Shown piece by piece: positions 1 through 12,689 of a stretch of 27,805 bases of DNA (positions within the stretch are counted from its first letter, which is position 1; the number at the start of each line of letters is the position of its first letter). The DNA is from Polyrhizophydium stewartii (lineage: Eukaryota > Chytridiomycota > Chytridiomycetes > Rhizophydiales), in assembly GCA_027604665.1 (NCBI GenBank), contig JADGIZ010000088.1, positions 1 through 27,805 on the forward strand, given 5' to 3'. The position numbers and the translations under genes were made by a program. The notes below the pieces were generated by a model. It saw only the letters and a list, made by a program, of their open reading frames with translations, did no database searches and was not told where the DNA came from.

Positions 1-3000
1 CCTCACGCCGCCGCGGCCGCCGCCCGTCCACCAACGCCCGCCCGACCGCATGGTCGCCGCATCGCCGCCCCATGCGGCCGGCGCCGCTGCATTGCCCACG
101 GCGCCTGCCGCCCGCTGCCCGCTGCCTCCCGCCCGCCGCCACAGCTCCAGAGCCGCATCGCAGACCTTGAGCGACAGCCGGACGCATCGACGCCGCCCGC
201 CGCCCCGCCTGCCGCGGCGCTCGTCTCGCCCGCAGGCTCCGCAGACACCGCAACCCCGACCGCAGCCTCTGTCTACCGCCACCGCGGGCCCGACCGCCAC
301 CCGCCGCCGCCGCCGTCGGCCTCGTCCGTGACCTCGGCCGCGTCGGCGGTCTCGGCGGTCTCGGCCGCGTCTGCGTCGCCCAAGGACTCGCACGCCTCGC
401 TGCCCAGGCGCCAGCGCGACCCACAGCAGCCGCGCCGCTCATCCAGAGGCAGCGCCGACCGCTCGCCGACCCCGCGCGCACCTCTTAACGCTGCATCGCT
501 GGCCACCACCTTCCCGTCCAGCGCGAGCCTCAAGCGCGTCAAGCGCCGCGGCACCGACCGCCTGCCCGCGCAGCTGGACCTTGCTGCCGACGTGATGGCG
601 CCGCCGTCGGTGCTGCTCTCGGCACACCCGGTCGCGCCGTCGCCCGCAGCGCCGTCGCCCGCGGCGCCCGCCGTGCCCTTCAACCCGGCGCTTGCGTCCG
701 AGATCGAGTCTTCGTTGATCGCACAGGCGCGCGAGCTGCAGTTCATGCTCGTCGAGGAGCAAACAAAGCGCCGTGCGCTCGAGTCCCAGCTCGCATCCGC
801 CCACGCCAACATCGAGAAGCTGACCAAGCAGAACGAGCAGCTGACCCGCAAGAGCGGTGCGTCGCCGCCGCCCGCGTCGCACGCTGCCGATCGACGGCGG
901 CCGTTGCTGACGTGATCCACCGACGCGTGTTTGCGACAACGCCCTTTACGGCCCGCAGCCAGAAACGCCGATGTCACCTGGAACCTCGAGGTCGAGAGCT
1001 CCGACCTGCAGCAGCTCAACGCGCGCCTTACCGCCGACATCGAGCGCCTGCGCCGCGAGAGCAGGCAGACGCGCTCGCTCGTCCAGCAGCAGAAGGAGCA
1101 GATCGAGCTGGCCTCGGCCCGCGAGAACGAGCTCGCCCGCGAGTGCGAGAACCTGCGCGGCCAGCTCAACGCCGAGCGTCGCAAGTCGCGCCGCGCCATT
1201 GCGGATCTGCAGCGCGAGCGCACAGAGGCCGTCGAGAAGCTCGCCGAGTTTGAGCGCAAGGCCGATGCGGCTCCGTGGCTGCGCGGCCCGCGCTTGGTGG
1301 TCTCGCTCGACGCAATGGGCAAGGCTGCGCCGCCTCTGCCAACGCAGGACGGCCAAGGCCGCCGCGGCTCTGCCGAGAGGCCCGATCGAGATCACGGCGC
1401 CGTCGCCGAAGCTGCTGCCGCGGCCGAGGGCATCGACGGCCCAGACGGCTTTGCTGACGGGATGGACGAGATGGCCGACATGTTCGAGCCCAGCGGCATG
1501 CTCCTTTCGCAGATCGACTTGCTCGCGCTCGAAGAATCCAAGCTCGAGCTCATTGATGCAAATTCCCGCATACAGGAGCTCCAGGACCGCAGCGAGGCCA
1601 TGCAGCGCGAGCGCGACGAGCTGCAGGAGATGCTCATGGCGGCACAGGAGGAGCTGCATGCGCTGCACGACCAGCATAACCAGTCCATCAATCTCTCGGA
1701 CATCGCGTCCAGCATTGGTGTCCCCATGCTCTCGTCGACGCCCGTGCCGCCCGAGCTGCCCGAGCTGTCTGGACCTCTCCTCAAGGCAGAGACGCACGAC
1801 GCCGGCATGCAGACGCTGGCACTCGAGCAGCAGCATGCATTCACGCAAACGCGCACACCATCCCCGATTGCCACGTCGCCGCCGCCCGCCACCGCACAGC
1901 AGCCGCTGCCCAAGGAAGACGACACCATCGAGATCATCACAACCGTCACCACAACCACCACCACGCGCTCGCAAGTCAACTACGAGGAGACCACGGTGCG
2001 CAGGCCGCGCAAGCACGGACACCGCCGCCGCTCGTCCAAGACAAGCGTTGATGCGACTGTTGGACCTAGCGAGGAAACCGCCGCTCCGCCTGCGGGCGCT
2101 CTGAGCGACGAGACCGGCAGCGCCATCTCGGTCAACTCGGCCGATGAGGCGTTTGACAGCTTCATCAGCAACCAGAGCCACCAGTTTGCGTGGCTGGCCG
2201 AGGACCCGCCGCCGCTTCCGCCCAAGATCAAGGCCCTGACGGACGTGGACTGTCTGACCCAGACCATGGTTGGCAGCTACGTCAAAAAGTTCAGCCGATA
2301 CGGCACTCACCCCAAGATCCGCTTCTGTTGGGTCGATCCGAGCAAGGCGCGCTTCTGCTGGTCCGAGAATCCAAGCCAGGACCGCCAGCGCGGCTTCTCT
2401 GCGCGCCGCGAGCGCAGCTGCGCGATCCAGTCGGTCGTGTGCGGCATGTCGCCCTTGGCTGGCAATCGCAACTTCCTGCCGTCCAAGGAGGATGCCATCA
2501 CCGTGATCGGGACCGAGCGCAAGGTCATGCTGCTGCCGCTGTCCTGGGAGGAGCACGACAAGTGGCTGCGCGGGCTGTCCAAGCTCGTGACCCTCATGCG
2601 GTCGTCCACCGTCCCCATCGACCAGCAGATCATGGCCGAGGCAGCGACCCACAACGCCCTCGGATTGCCCGCGTCCAGCTCAGGCCCCCTTGGCGACCGC
2701 AGCTACGCCGTGTACATCTCGGACGAAGACGGCGCCATCACGGACGAGGACAGCCGGGTGTCGGACAGCGCGCATGTGTCGCGCCAGCGCCTGCACGGCC
2801 GCTCGTTCACGACAGCGACGCATTCGCAGCCGCACGGCAAGGTGTACGCGCACCAGCGCTACATGACCACGGGCGGGAGCCAGTCTGAGTCGCCCCAGCC
2901 GCACCGGCGCATGAACACGACCGGCCCCGGCAGCACCAGCGGCAGCGACAGCCATCTACCTCTCCAGCACCACCCGCAGCATCAGCCGCACCATCCCATG

Positions 3001-3486
3001 GTGGATCCCGCCAACCCCCTGTGGCACGAGTCGCGCGCGCTGAGCCCTCGAGAGACGGTCATTGCGGGCCGCAACCAGCGGCAGTACTTCCAGCAGCAGC
3101 CTCCCCCGCCGCCGACTCCAACCAAGCGCCACAGCATGCCGCTTCACGGCCGTCCGGCGCAAGCGAACCCGCCGCTCTCGCCCGTGCGAAGCACCATCCT
3201 CGCGCCAGGCGACTCGCCGATGCGCTCGCCGATGCCGTCGCCGTCGCTGTCGCGTTCACCGTCGCTCCCGTTTGCCCATGCACCTGCTCCGACGTCGCCC
3301 CAGATGCCCGCGCTGCGCGACGACCACCCCAACTCCGTGACCAAGATCCGCCGCATCGTCAGCATGGCCAGCGTCGCGCTGTTCAGGCGCTCCAGCGTCA
3401 GCCATGGCAGCGGCAGCTCGTCTGTCGCTGACAGGTCGTCCAGCAGCCTCAATGGCAGCAGCAGCACACTCCGAACGCCGATTTGA
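1..3486 (+). CDS. Num1/Mcp5-type cortical PH-domain coiled-coil protein, 5' partial
   Basis: Exons <1..856 and 959..3486, with one 102-nt intron (donor GTGCGT, acceptor CCCGCAG, phase 1). The frame is open from base 1 with no convincing start ATG, so the gene begins outside the window; about 1127 residues are visible. The visible protein has a Ser/Pro/Ala-rich head, a coiled coil (about residues 233-390) that runs across the splice junction, and a second coiled coil near 467-525. Around residues 715-835 lies a PH domain of the Num1/ApsA/Mcp5 class, recognised by TMVGSYVKKFSRYG, RFCWVDPSKARFCWSE and LPLSWEEHDKWLRGL. A long disordered Ser/Pro/His tail follows. In the known family the PH domain binds plasma-membrane phosphoinositide and the coiled coil anchors dynein or mitochondria at the cortex. 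Family assignment is from the PH motif; function in this organism is inferred. It is convergent with BUD23. Confidence 0.8.
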
Positions 3487-3752
3487 CCTGCCAGCGGCGC
3501 GATATCCCCCCCACCGACACTCTCACTCACACTGCGCGGCACTCGCCCTCGCGCGTCCAATCACACACAATCCGCACATGAAGAGCTTCATCGTCTGTCA
3601 CCTTGCCATCCCTCACGCGTAATTCCGTCCCCCATAAACCGGCCGCATACAGTCTCGAATACAGCACGTTTGCTGGAATCGATGTGAAGCGAGCCATCGG
3701 CGTGCGGCGTTGTCCATATGAGATCCAGCATCGCAGGAGCCAAGCGGGCTGC
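3487..3752. other. Convergent intergenic region
   Basis: This 266-bp stretch separates the stop codons of the PH gene (+) and BUD23 (-), so it must hold both 3' UTRs. No credible gene, RNA or repeat is visible. An ATAAA-like motif occurs near 3633 on the plus strand, but no canonical AATAAA is seen for either gene. Confidence 0.6.
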
Positions 3753-4850
3753 TCAGAAGCGTGTCTTGCGCTTCCTGCCCGTGTACTTTGAGTCGTTTGC
3801 AGTCTCCTTGCCACGCGCACGGGCGAGCTCCTTCTTGCGCTGGATCCAGTCCTTGTCCTTGACGGGCCGGCGGTGCTTGTCGCCCCTGCGCTGACGCTCG
3901 CGAATACTGCGAACCAAGCCACGTCAGCACCAGCCTGGCAGACAGACGCGCACCGCACTGCAGCCACGCACCTCTGGTTCGAGTACGCGACGCTGTCGCC
4001 CTCGCCGTCGAGCGCCTTGGGCAGCTCGGGTGCCTTGCCAGACTCGCCCGCGTATCCGGCAAACAGGCACAAAAAGAACTTCTTGGCCTTGGTCGAGTTG
4101 GGGTAGTCGACCACCAGGCCACCCGTGAAGCCCGACTTCATGGCGCTCGAGACAATCATCTCGATCTGCGCGGGGCTCTCGGGGTAGAACTGGAATACGG
4201 CGCGTGCGCCGCGCGCCAGGCACGTGTACAGAGTCGTGAAGAAGCGGCTCAGACGCTTGTATGGGTTGTGCGACTGCTTGTCGGCGTTGCAGAGCCACTG
4301 CACGACTGAGATGCTGATGGCGCCGTCAAACGTGCCCGGGCGGAAGCCCAGGCCCTGGCCAATGTCGTGCTCAAAGAGATCGCCCTCGACGCCGCGGTCG
4401 GCGGCGACATCTGCAGCGCGCGCGGGATCGTCAGCATCGCAGCGCCGCCCGCCACGCCCGTCGTCGTCCCAGCACTCCAGCGATCCACGATGGCCACAAA
4501 AAAAAAAGTAAGACAGCGACGCACCGAGCATCGACTTGGAGATGTCGAGGCCCACCCAGACGTGGCCCTCCTCCTCGAGCACCTCTCCGGACAGGCCAGA
4601 GCCGCAGCCGATGTCGAGCAGGTAGCACGCCTTGTCCTCGGGCAGCGCGAGGAGCTCGAGAGCGCGGTAGGACATGTCATTCTGGATGGAAATGACTCGG
4701 GTGTTGGTGGTGTACTTGGCCGCCTCGGTCTCGTTGTAGAACTGCGCACATGGTCGGCAGGTTAGCACGAAGTTGCTTGGCGCGAGCGAAAACTGCGGGC
4801 GAGCAGCGCACAATCTCGGGCGGCGCCGTGTGTTCGGGCCGTGACGACAT
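3753..4850 (-). CDS. BUD23: 18S rRNA (guanine-N7) methyltransferase Bud23
   Basis: On the minus strand the exons are 4850..4812, 4741..4525, 4410..3972 and 3906..3753 (282 aa). The introns are 70, 114 and 65 nt with GTGCGC/GTGCGT donors. The start is the ATG of [13 protein letters not shown], and splicing gives [14 protein letters not shown], the classic family N-terminus. SAM-binding motif I is [13 protein letters not shown] (about residue 54), followed by [12 protein letters not shown] and then [20 protein letters not shown]. The lysine/arginine-rich tail ([11 protein letters not shown], ending [10 protein letters not shown]) is the WBS-type C-terminal extension and a likely nuclear signal. 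In the known family Bud23, with Trm112, methylates one guanine in 18S rRNA and helps 40S export. Length and motifs are complete. It shares a short divergent promoter with DCC1. Confidence 0.95.
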
Positions 4851-4952
4851 GGCTGCGGTGTCGGCAAGAATCAAATGGCCCTTTGCGGCTGTTCATGCAG
4901 CGCGTGAAATCAGGCCTTCTCGGCGCTTTTCGGGCTCGTCCGATCAGGCCGC
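4851..4952. promoter_or_regulatory. Bidirectional promoter BUD23/DCC1
   Basis: Only 102 bp separate the start codons of BUD23 (-) and DCC1 (+), so promoter elements and both 5' UTRs must lie here or overlap the coding ends. No TATA box is evident. This is inferred from gene geometry. Confidence 0.6.
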
Positions 4953-6541
4953 ATGTCCGAGACCGTGCTGTCCGTGGTGTACTCGCCGCTCGGCGAGTCC
5001 TCGGGACTCAAGGTGCTCGAGTGCCCTCCGGAGCTGATTGCCTGCTTGGAAGCCGGAAAGTGTGTCTCGAATCCGCGGCGGCACTTGCCTCGCATCGACG
5101 GCGTCGCTGACGACTTCCCCCTCCTCCAGGACTCTCACGCTGCGCGGCGGCCATGACGACGTCGCCGTGCTGTGCACGGACGCAGCCACCTTCAGCGTGC
5201 GCCAGGTCGAGACGTCCAACACATCGCTGCTGCTCGCGCCCATCGATGCGTCCGCCGTCCCCGGCACCGGTCTCTCGAGCTCTTTCGAGGCCCGCTTCCC
5301 CAACCGCCGCCCGGACTCGAAGCTCGCCGTTGTCGCATCCCACTCGAGTTACATCGAGCTGGCCAAGATCCGCCCCGTGTTCGATACCCTCGCGCTGATG
5401 CTGCACGAGTGTCCCTACGAAGGGCCCGACGAGGACGAGCGTCGCAAGCGCCGCAGGCGCATTCAGTCTGCATCCGCGGCCCCGCCCACGCATGACGTTG
5501 TTGGAGATGCATCGCAGCCCAAGCCGGAGCCGGACCGCGGGCTCGCGACCTACACGCTCAACGACATCCTCGATGCAATTCAGGCGAGCGAGGGCGAGAT
5601 CCGAGCCTATCTCGAGAGCTCCGGCGCCGTCCTCATTGACGGCTGCTGGCGCGTGCTGTCGCCCGAATACTCTCTCGAGGTGCTCGAGCTCGTCATGCTC
5701 TCGGCCATCGAGACCGACATGGATCTGGCGCGTCTCTCACTCGCAGACCTCGAGCTGGCTCTCGAGAGTCACAACATTCCAAACCCCGTGCTCGAGCGCT
5801 GTTTGCGCTCGTTTTCTGAGAGCTTTGAGGCTTCAGAGTCGAGTGAGTCTCGATGCGAGAGCTGGAGTTGCGTCGCTCATGTTCCTGCTCGCTGATACGG
5901 CTGCCGGAAAGCCACATTCTTCAAATTGTCGCACATCAAAGTATGCAGGCTGTACGGAGAGCAGGTTCTCAGACGCCTTCCGGTGCGTGGCGAGCGCAAT
6001 GGTGTTGTGCCATGGCCGGTCGGCTCACCACCCCATCTCACCACCAGCCCGACGGCACCAGCCTCATCAGCTTCCTCAAGGACTGGCGCGCGGCAGTGCC
6101 CGAGATCATGGATGTACACCTGGACCAACTTGCAGTGCGTCCAGCCGCTGCTTCTGGGCGTCAGCGCTTGGCTGCTGATATCGCCTGACTCTATCTTCCG
6201 ACAAGGGCGTCTATCTGCTTGAGGGTAGTCAGGCGACCCAAATCATCCGCTATTTCCCAAAGTCGACGCTGCCGTCGGTTCCCAAAGCCCGCTTCGAAGA
6301 ACTGTTCAAGATTCGCAAGAAGTGGCTGCGGGAGGACCTGATCCCATACGGCAAGTTGCCGGCTGTCTTTTTGCTCGACACTCGCCCGAGCTTACACGTG
6401 TGAATGTGACGCGACTGCTCAGTGAGCGACTTGACGTCTTCCGACAAGGACCTCGAGCTCATGATCATCAAGAACGCGCGCATCTCCAAGCAGGGTACAA
6501 GGACGTTCCTCACGTCGCGCTTCACGGCTGTCGATCGCTGA
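4953..6541 (+). CDS. DCC1: Sister chromatid cohesion protein Dcc1 (Ctf18-RFC subunit)
   Basis: Exons 4953..5059, 5130..5842, 5912..5982, 6048..6134, 6206..6397 and 6449..6541 (420 aa). The introns are 70, 69, 65, 71 and 51 nt. Recognition rests on family blocks in order: LECPPELIACLEAGK near the start, DDVAVLCTDAATFSVRQVE followed by TSNTSLLLAP, a winged-helix-like middle (YTLNDILDAIQ, GCWRVLSPEYSLEVLELV), KVCRLYGEQVLRRL, FLKDWRAAVPE, IRYFPKSTLP followed by ARFEELFKIRKKW, and the tail IIKNARISKQGTRTFLTSR. Dcc1 with Ctf8 and Ctf18 forms the alternative clamp loader that loads or unloads PCNA and promotes cohesion. The last intron is the least certain because it is short and its donor is GTGTGA. 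It is needed to bypass an in-frame TGA at 6401 and recover the conserved C-terminus. Confidence 0.92.
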
Positions 6542-6642
6542 TGGCGCACTATTGCCTCGGCCGCGGTGCCAACCGGCACAACGCGACTCGAAATGAAGCA
6601 AACTTGCCCCGCAGCTCAAACATCGAGCGAGTCTGGGCATCG

Positions 6643-9600
6643 ATGGATTCTACGTTGCCAACGGCAACAGCCGCGACGGCCGCCGCGTCGTCGGCGAGCG
6701 CGACGCCGACAGGCACGTCAGTGCTCCAGCTGATTGTGCTCAAGGACGAGTCGCTCTCGGGCATCCTGCTCTGGATCGTCGTTCTCGCCGTCGGCTCCGT
6801 TGCCGGCCTCGCGCTCTTTGAAATCCTGCGACGCGACAGCAAGCTGTCGCACGTCTTCTACACCCGCTGCAAGATCATGCCCAGCCACGCACCCGAGTTT
6901 CCCTGCCGCCCGTTCTCGTGGATCTGGACGGCTATTGCGACGCCCGACCGGTACATCCAGGACAATGTCGGTCTCGACGCCTTCATGTGAGCCCGGCTGC
7001 GCGCAGCCAGGAAGAGTGTGTGTGGAGTGCCGCGCGCAGCGTGGTTTGGAATCGCGATGTGATTGCCGGCAGTCACGTTGATACAACGAGCCGCGTTTCT
7101 GATCATCCGCGCTCGGCGCATAGGTTCTTGTCTTACATGCGCATGTCGTTCCAACTCTTTGCGGTCATGGCAGTGCTTCTCTTCTTTATCCTGCTGCCTG
7201 GTGAGATCAGCGTTGACCGCTGGCTTGCCGCCAAGTCATTGAGCTGACTCTGCAGCATTCAGTCAACTTCCAGGCGAGTGGCAAGGCTGCCAAGTCGGTC
7301 AACATCACGACCCCCGAGTCGGTTCTGCTTGTCGCCACAACGTCGCTTGAGCTCTTCTCAATCGACAATGTCGCCGATGGCTCTTCCATCCTCTGGATTC
7401 ACGTCGTCTCAGCATATGCGGTTTCGTTCCTTACCTTTTATCTGCTCTTCCACTGCTACAAGGCGTATTCGGAGGCGATATCGAGTGTGCTGAGCGGCCG
7501 CGCGCACGTCGACCGGTCCCAGGAGGTCATGTTCCGCACCGTACTCTTCACCAACCTGCCCACGACCCTGCGCCGTGAGCCGGACCTGCATGCGTGGCTG
7601 CAGTCGGTCGAAATCGGCGAAATCGAGAGCGTGTGCATGGTCGCCGAGGACGACGCAACAATCCTCAAGTTGATGAAGCGCCGTGAGAAGGTGCTGCGCC
7701 AGCTCGAGAAGGCGTATATGGCGTGGGCAATCAACATCTCGCGCGAGCTCCGAATCCGCCGCTACGGTCGAATGTTTGGGTGGATGAGTCGCTTCCTACG
7801 CGTCTCACCCGAGTCGGTGCAGAAGCTGCACACGCACCAGCTCGATCTCCCGCCCGAGGAGCTCACACACGAGTTTCTGGCGCGCACAAGACCAAAGACG
7901 AAGAACCAAGAGGCCGGTGGACCATTCTCCTTGACTGACTCGATCCGCAAGTACGACAGCCAGTTGATGAACCTCACTGAGCGCATCATCTGGCTGCGCA
8001 CAAAAGCCGTCGCAACATCGGCTCTTGTGCGTGAATCGCCCATCTTTTTCCAGGGTATGTCGCCCATCCAGCCTGGCAACTCGGACTCTTCTGCAAAGCA
8101 TGCGCCTCCCATCTCTGGCGCTATCCAAAACTCAAACGCAATCTCGGTCGAGCTCGAAATCGGCACGACTCTCGTTGTTCCCTCGCATCCGCGCGATCTG
8201 GCAAACCGCCGCATCAGTGGACACGCCGCAGATCGCATGGCATCGACGGATGACTGCGACGACATCGAGAGCAGCGAAGCGGAGTTCGAAATCAAAATTG
8301 AACCACCGGATCAACTCTCCGACGCCAACAAACCGCCCGAGGAAACCGCGGCGCGGACAAGCGACCATGCTCCAGCTGGCCTGCCCGTGAGCATCGTCAT
8401 CAGCCTCGAGGCTTACAACGAATTTAATGCATCCTCATGCGCGGCGTTTGTGACATTCTCCAACCGTCGCGCCGCATTCATGGCGCAGCAGCTGTCGCTG
8501 GCGTACCATAGCAACCCATTCACGATGCGCGTGCAGCCAGCGCCCGAGCCCAAAGACGTGATCTGGAGCAGTTTGTCGCTCTCGCTGATGCAGACAGTGA
8601 TCAAGCGCGCAATTTTCGACATTCTGGCGTACACCATCTGCATTGGCTGGGTGATACCCACTTCGTTTATCTCAAGCCTCACGCAAATGGACGACCTCAC
8701 AAAGTTTCCAAAGAACCGCGAGTTTGTCACCTTCCTCATGAAGAGCCCGCTCCTGCACACGCTCGTCGTCTCGGTGTTTCCGCCGCTCACAATCCAGATC
8801 TGCAACATGTGCATGCCGCTGCTTTTTGAATGGCTCACGCAGTTCCAGGGGATGGCAAGCACATACAGCATGCAACGGTCTCTGCTCGCAAAGTACTTCT
8901 TCTTTCTGCTGCTCAATGTCCAGTTTGTGTACACGATCTTCTCATCGGCATGGAGCACGTCCTCGAACATTTTCCTCAGTCCGCTTTCGTGGCTCGAAAA
9001 TATCGCAACTTCGCTTCCCGCTGGAACCTCCTTCTTTATCAACTACGTGAGGCGTATTCTGAAAATCGGCGACGAATGTTGGTCGTCGTGCTGACACTCT
9101 TGAAGCTGCTTCTCAACCTGATCCTGACACCGTTTGAGCTGCTGAGGCCGTGGCCGTGCATCACGTTTCTTCTGGGCCGGTGGTGGCGCACAACGCCGCG
9201 CGAATACTACGAGCTGGACATGACGACCAGCATGCTCAACTACGGTGTGTTTGGAGCCGCGCGTTGAAGTTCACGGCACATCCGGACTGACATCCGCACC
9301 GCGAAAATTCGCACAGGATACCTGTTCCCGATTCAGATCATGCTCTTTGTGATTGTGCTGTGCTACTCGATCATCGCGCCGCTGGTTCTCCTGCCCGGCG
9401 CCATCTACTTTGGCGTCTCCTGGATCATATACAAGAACCAGATGCTGTTTGTCTACGCTGCAAAGACCGAATACCACGGCCGGATGTGGCTCATGGCGTT
9501 CAATCGCTCAATACTCGGTCTTCTCATGTTCCAGTTCACCACGGCAGGTCTGATTGCGTCAAAGTCGGGTGCGTGGGGAAGCTCTGGAGCAGTCCGGCTC

Positions 9601-10700
9601 ACCGGCGCACTCTGACTCTGTCGGGATGCTTTTTGGAAACAGCACCAATCGCGGCCACGTTCTGCGGCGCTTTGGTGGTCGCAACATGGCTATTTTACGA
9701 GCTGTGCAGAATGTCGTTTGACCGCCACACGCACTATGCGCCTCTCGACTCGCTCGTCGATCCCGAGATTCTCGACGAGAGTGACGACCTTCAGGAAGAC
9801 GCTGACCAAGACAATGTTGCGGAAGGCTTACATCAGAGCTCTCAACAGAGTCTGCACCTTTCGCTGCCTTGCCTTGCTTCCATCCAGCCGAGTGATAAGC
9901 AAGGGATGCAAGCGTTCATGCTGCCACGCCCAAGCCCGCCAGCCTCGCCCACAAAGCCCCACAAGAACAAGTGGTCGCTGCGCAAGAGTTTCGACTCGCT
10001 GTTTAAACCTCGTGACGCCGCACGCAAGAACGGCAAGCCCACAGAGTCCTTTGTTCGGATCGAGATCCAACAGAGCGATGCAAGGAGCTCTCATGATCGC
10101 AGCAGCTCGGGCTGCTTGCCAAGTCCGTTCGTTCCACCAAAGAACACACGCGAACGGTCGCGTAGCCACGGCCACCAGCGGTCGCGCAGTCATGGGCACG
10201 AGCGATCGCGCAGCTACGGCCACGAGCGCTCATTCAGCCACGACCGCGAGCGTGCCTCGGCAAGCAGCCCGGGCCGACCGCATTCGCTGCTTGCAAGCCA
10301 CCAGGGCGGATCTGGCAGTGAGATTCTTGATGCGTCGCGGCCGCGTGGCCGGCTGCGCGGGCTGTCGGACCGCTCCGCACGGCGAGTGCGAGTTTCCAGC
10401 GATGCGTCCAACTCTTACGGCAGCGATCGCGTCTTGCGCAGTCACGGCGTGAATGCGGACATTGGGCTCTCGCTTGCATCGCTCGCCGGCCCGGTCGCGA
10501 ACGCAGAAGAGCATGCCGAGCGGAGCAAGACAGTGAGCTACATGTCGCCGGCATACTCGACTCCGCTCGCCGAGCCGTGGATCCCAGAGTACATTTCGCG
10601 CATCGTCCGCGAGTTCGGCAACACGCAAGGTCCCGAGGACATGATGGAGCTGGGCTCTCGCGGCAAGATTCGGAGCGGCTCGTACGAGAGCCTTGTGTGA
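6643..10700 (+). CDS. CSC1: CSC1/OSCA/TMEM63-type (DUF221) mechanosensitive cation channel
   Basis: Exons 6643..6986, 7124..7200, 7263..9046, 9106..9244, 9317..9568 and 9643..10700 (1217 aa). The introns are 137, 62, 59, 72 and 74 nt. An N-terminal membrane segment (ILLWIVVLAVGSVAGLALFE) is followed by two more before a long cytosolic domain (about residues 210-570) that opens with FRTVLFTNLPTTLRR. That domain carries an acidic insert near 8170-8340. The seven-helix DUF221 core follows: VIWSSLSLSLMQTVIKRA, FFINY, LNYGYLFPIQIMLFVIVLC, FNRSILGLLMFQFTTAGL, ending in a helix around 866-887. A cytosolic tail of about 330 residues contains an Arg/Ser/His octapeptide repeat and a PAYSTPLAEPWIPE block like the family's C-terminal motif. 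The known family forms osmotically or mechanically gated cation channels, some of them calcium-permeable. The tail looks long for the family. Confidence 0.93.
10152..10247 (+). repeat. 24-bp tandem repeat, four copies, coding octapeptide E/Q-R-S-R-S-H-G-H
   Basis: Four consecutive 24-nt units encode ERSRSHGH, QRSRSHGH, ERSRSYGH and the degenerate ERSFSHDR in the cytosolic tail of the CSC1-type protein. The units differ mostly at synonymous positions, so the repeat is not brand new and its amino-acid sequence appears to be kept. Confidence 0.9.
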
Positions 10701-10769
10701 AGTCGTCCGGCGGCCGCTGGCCCATAAACCTGGTTGTGAGCCACGCAACTGCTTTCTCCCCGCTCCGCC

Positions 10770-12587
<1,818 letters not shown>

Positions 12588-12689
12588 TCGCTCCTCGCGG
12601 CCTCAAAAATAACACCATCTGCATCCTTGACGCTTGGCGTTGAGGCGAGCCTTTTGTTTTTTTTTCTTTCTCTGGCGACATCATCCGCG
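12588..12689 (+). promoter_or_regulatory. Short intergenic promoter with pyrimidine tract before SUV3
   Basis: 102 bp separate the acetyltransferase stop from the SUV3 ATG. A T-rich pyrimidine tract at 12651-12673, including nine consecutive T at 12657-12665, lies just upstream of the start. It probably forms part of the SUV3 core promoter or 5' leader. No TATA box is clear. Confidence 0.45.

Noticed and set aside
946..2652. Minus-strand open frame (568 codons) opposite the PH-domain gene
   Set aside because: It is antisense to a coiled-coil region with biased codons. The Leu/Arg/Gly-rich translation has no family motif.
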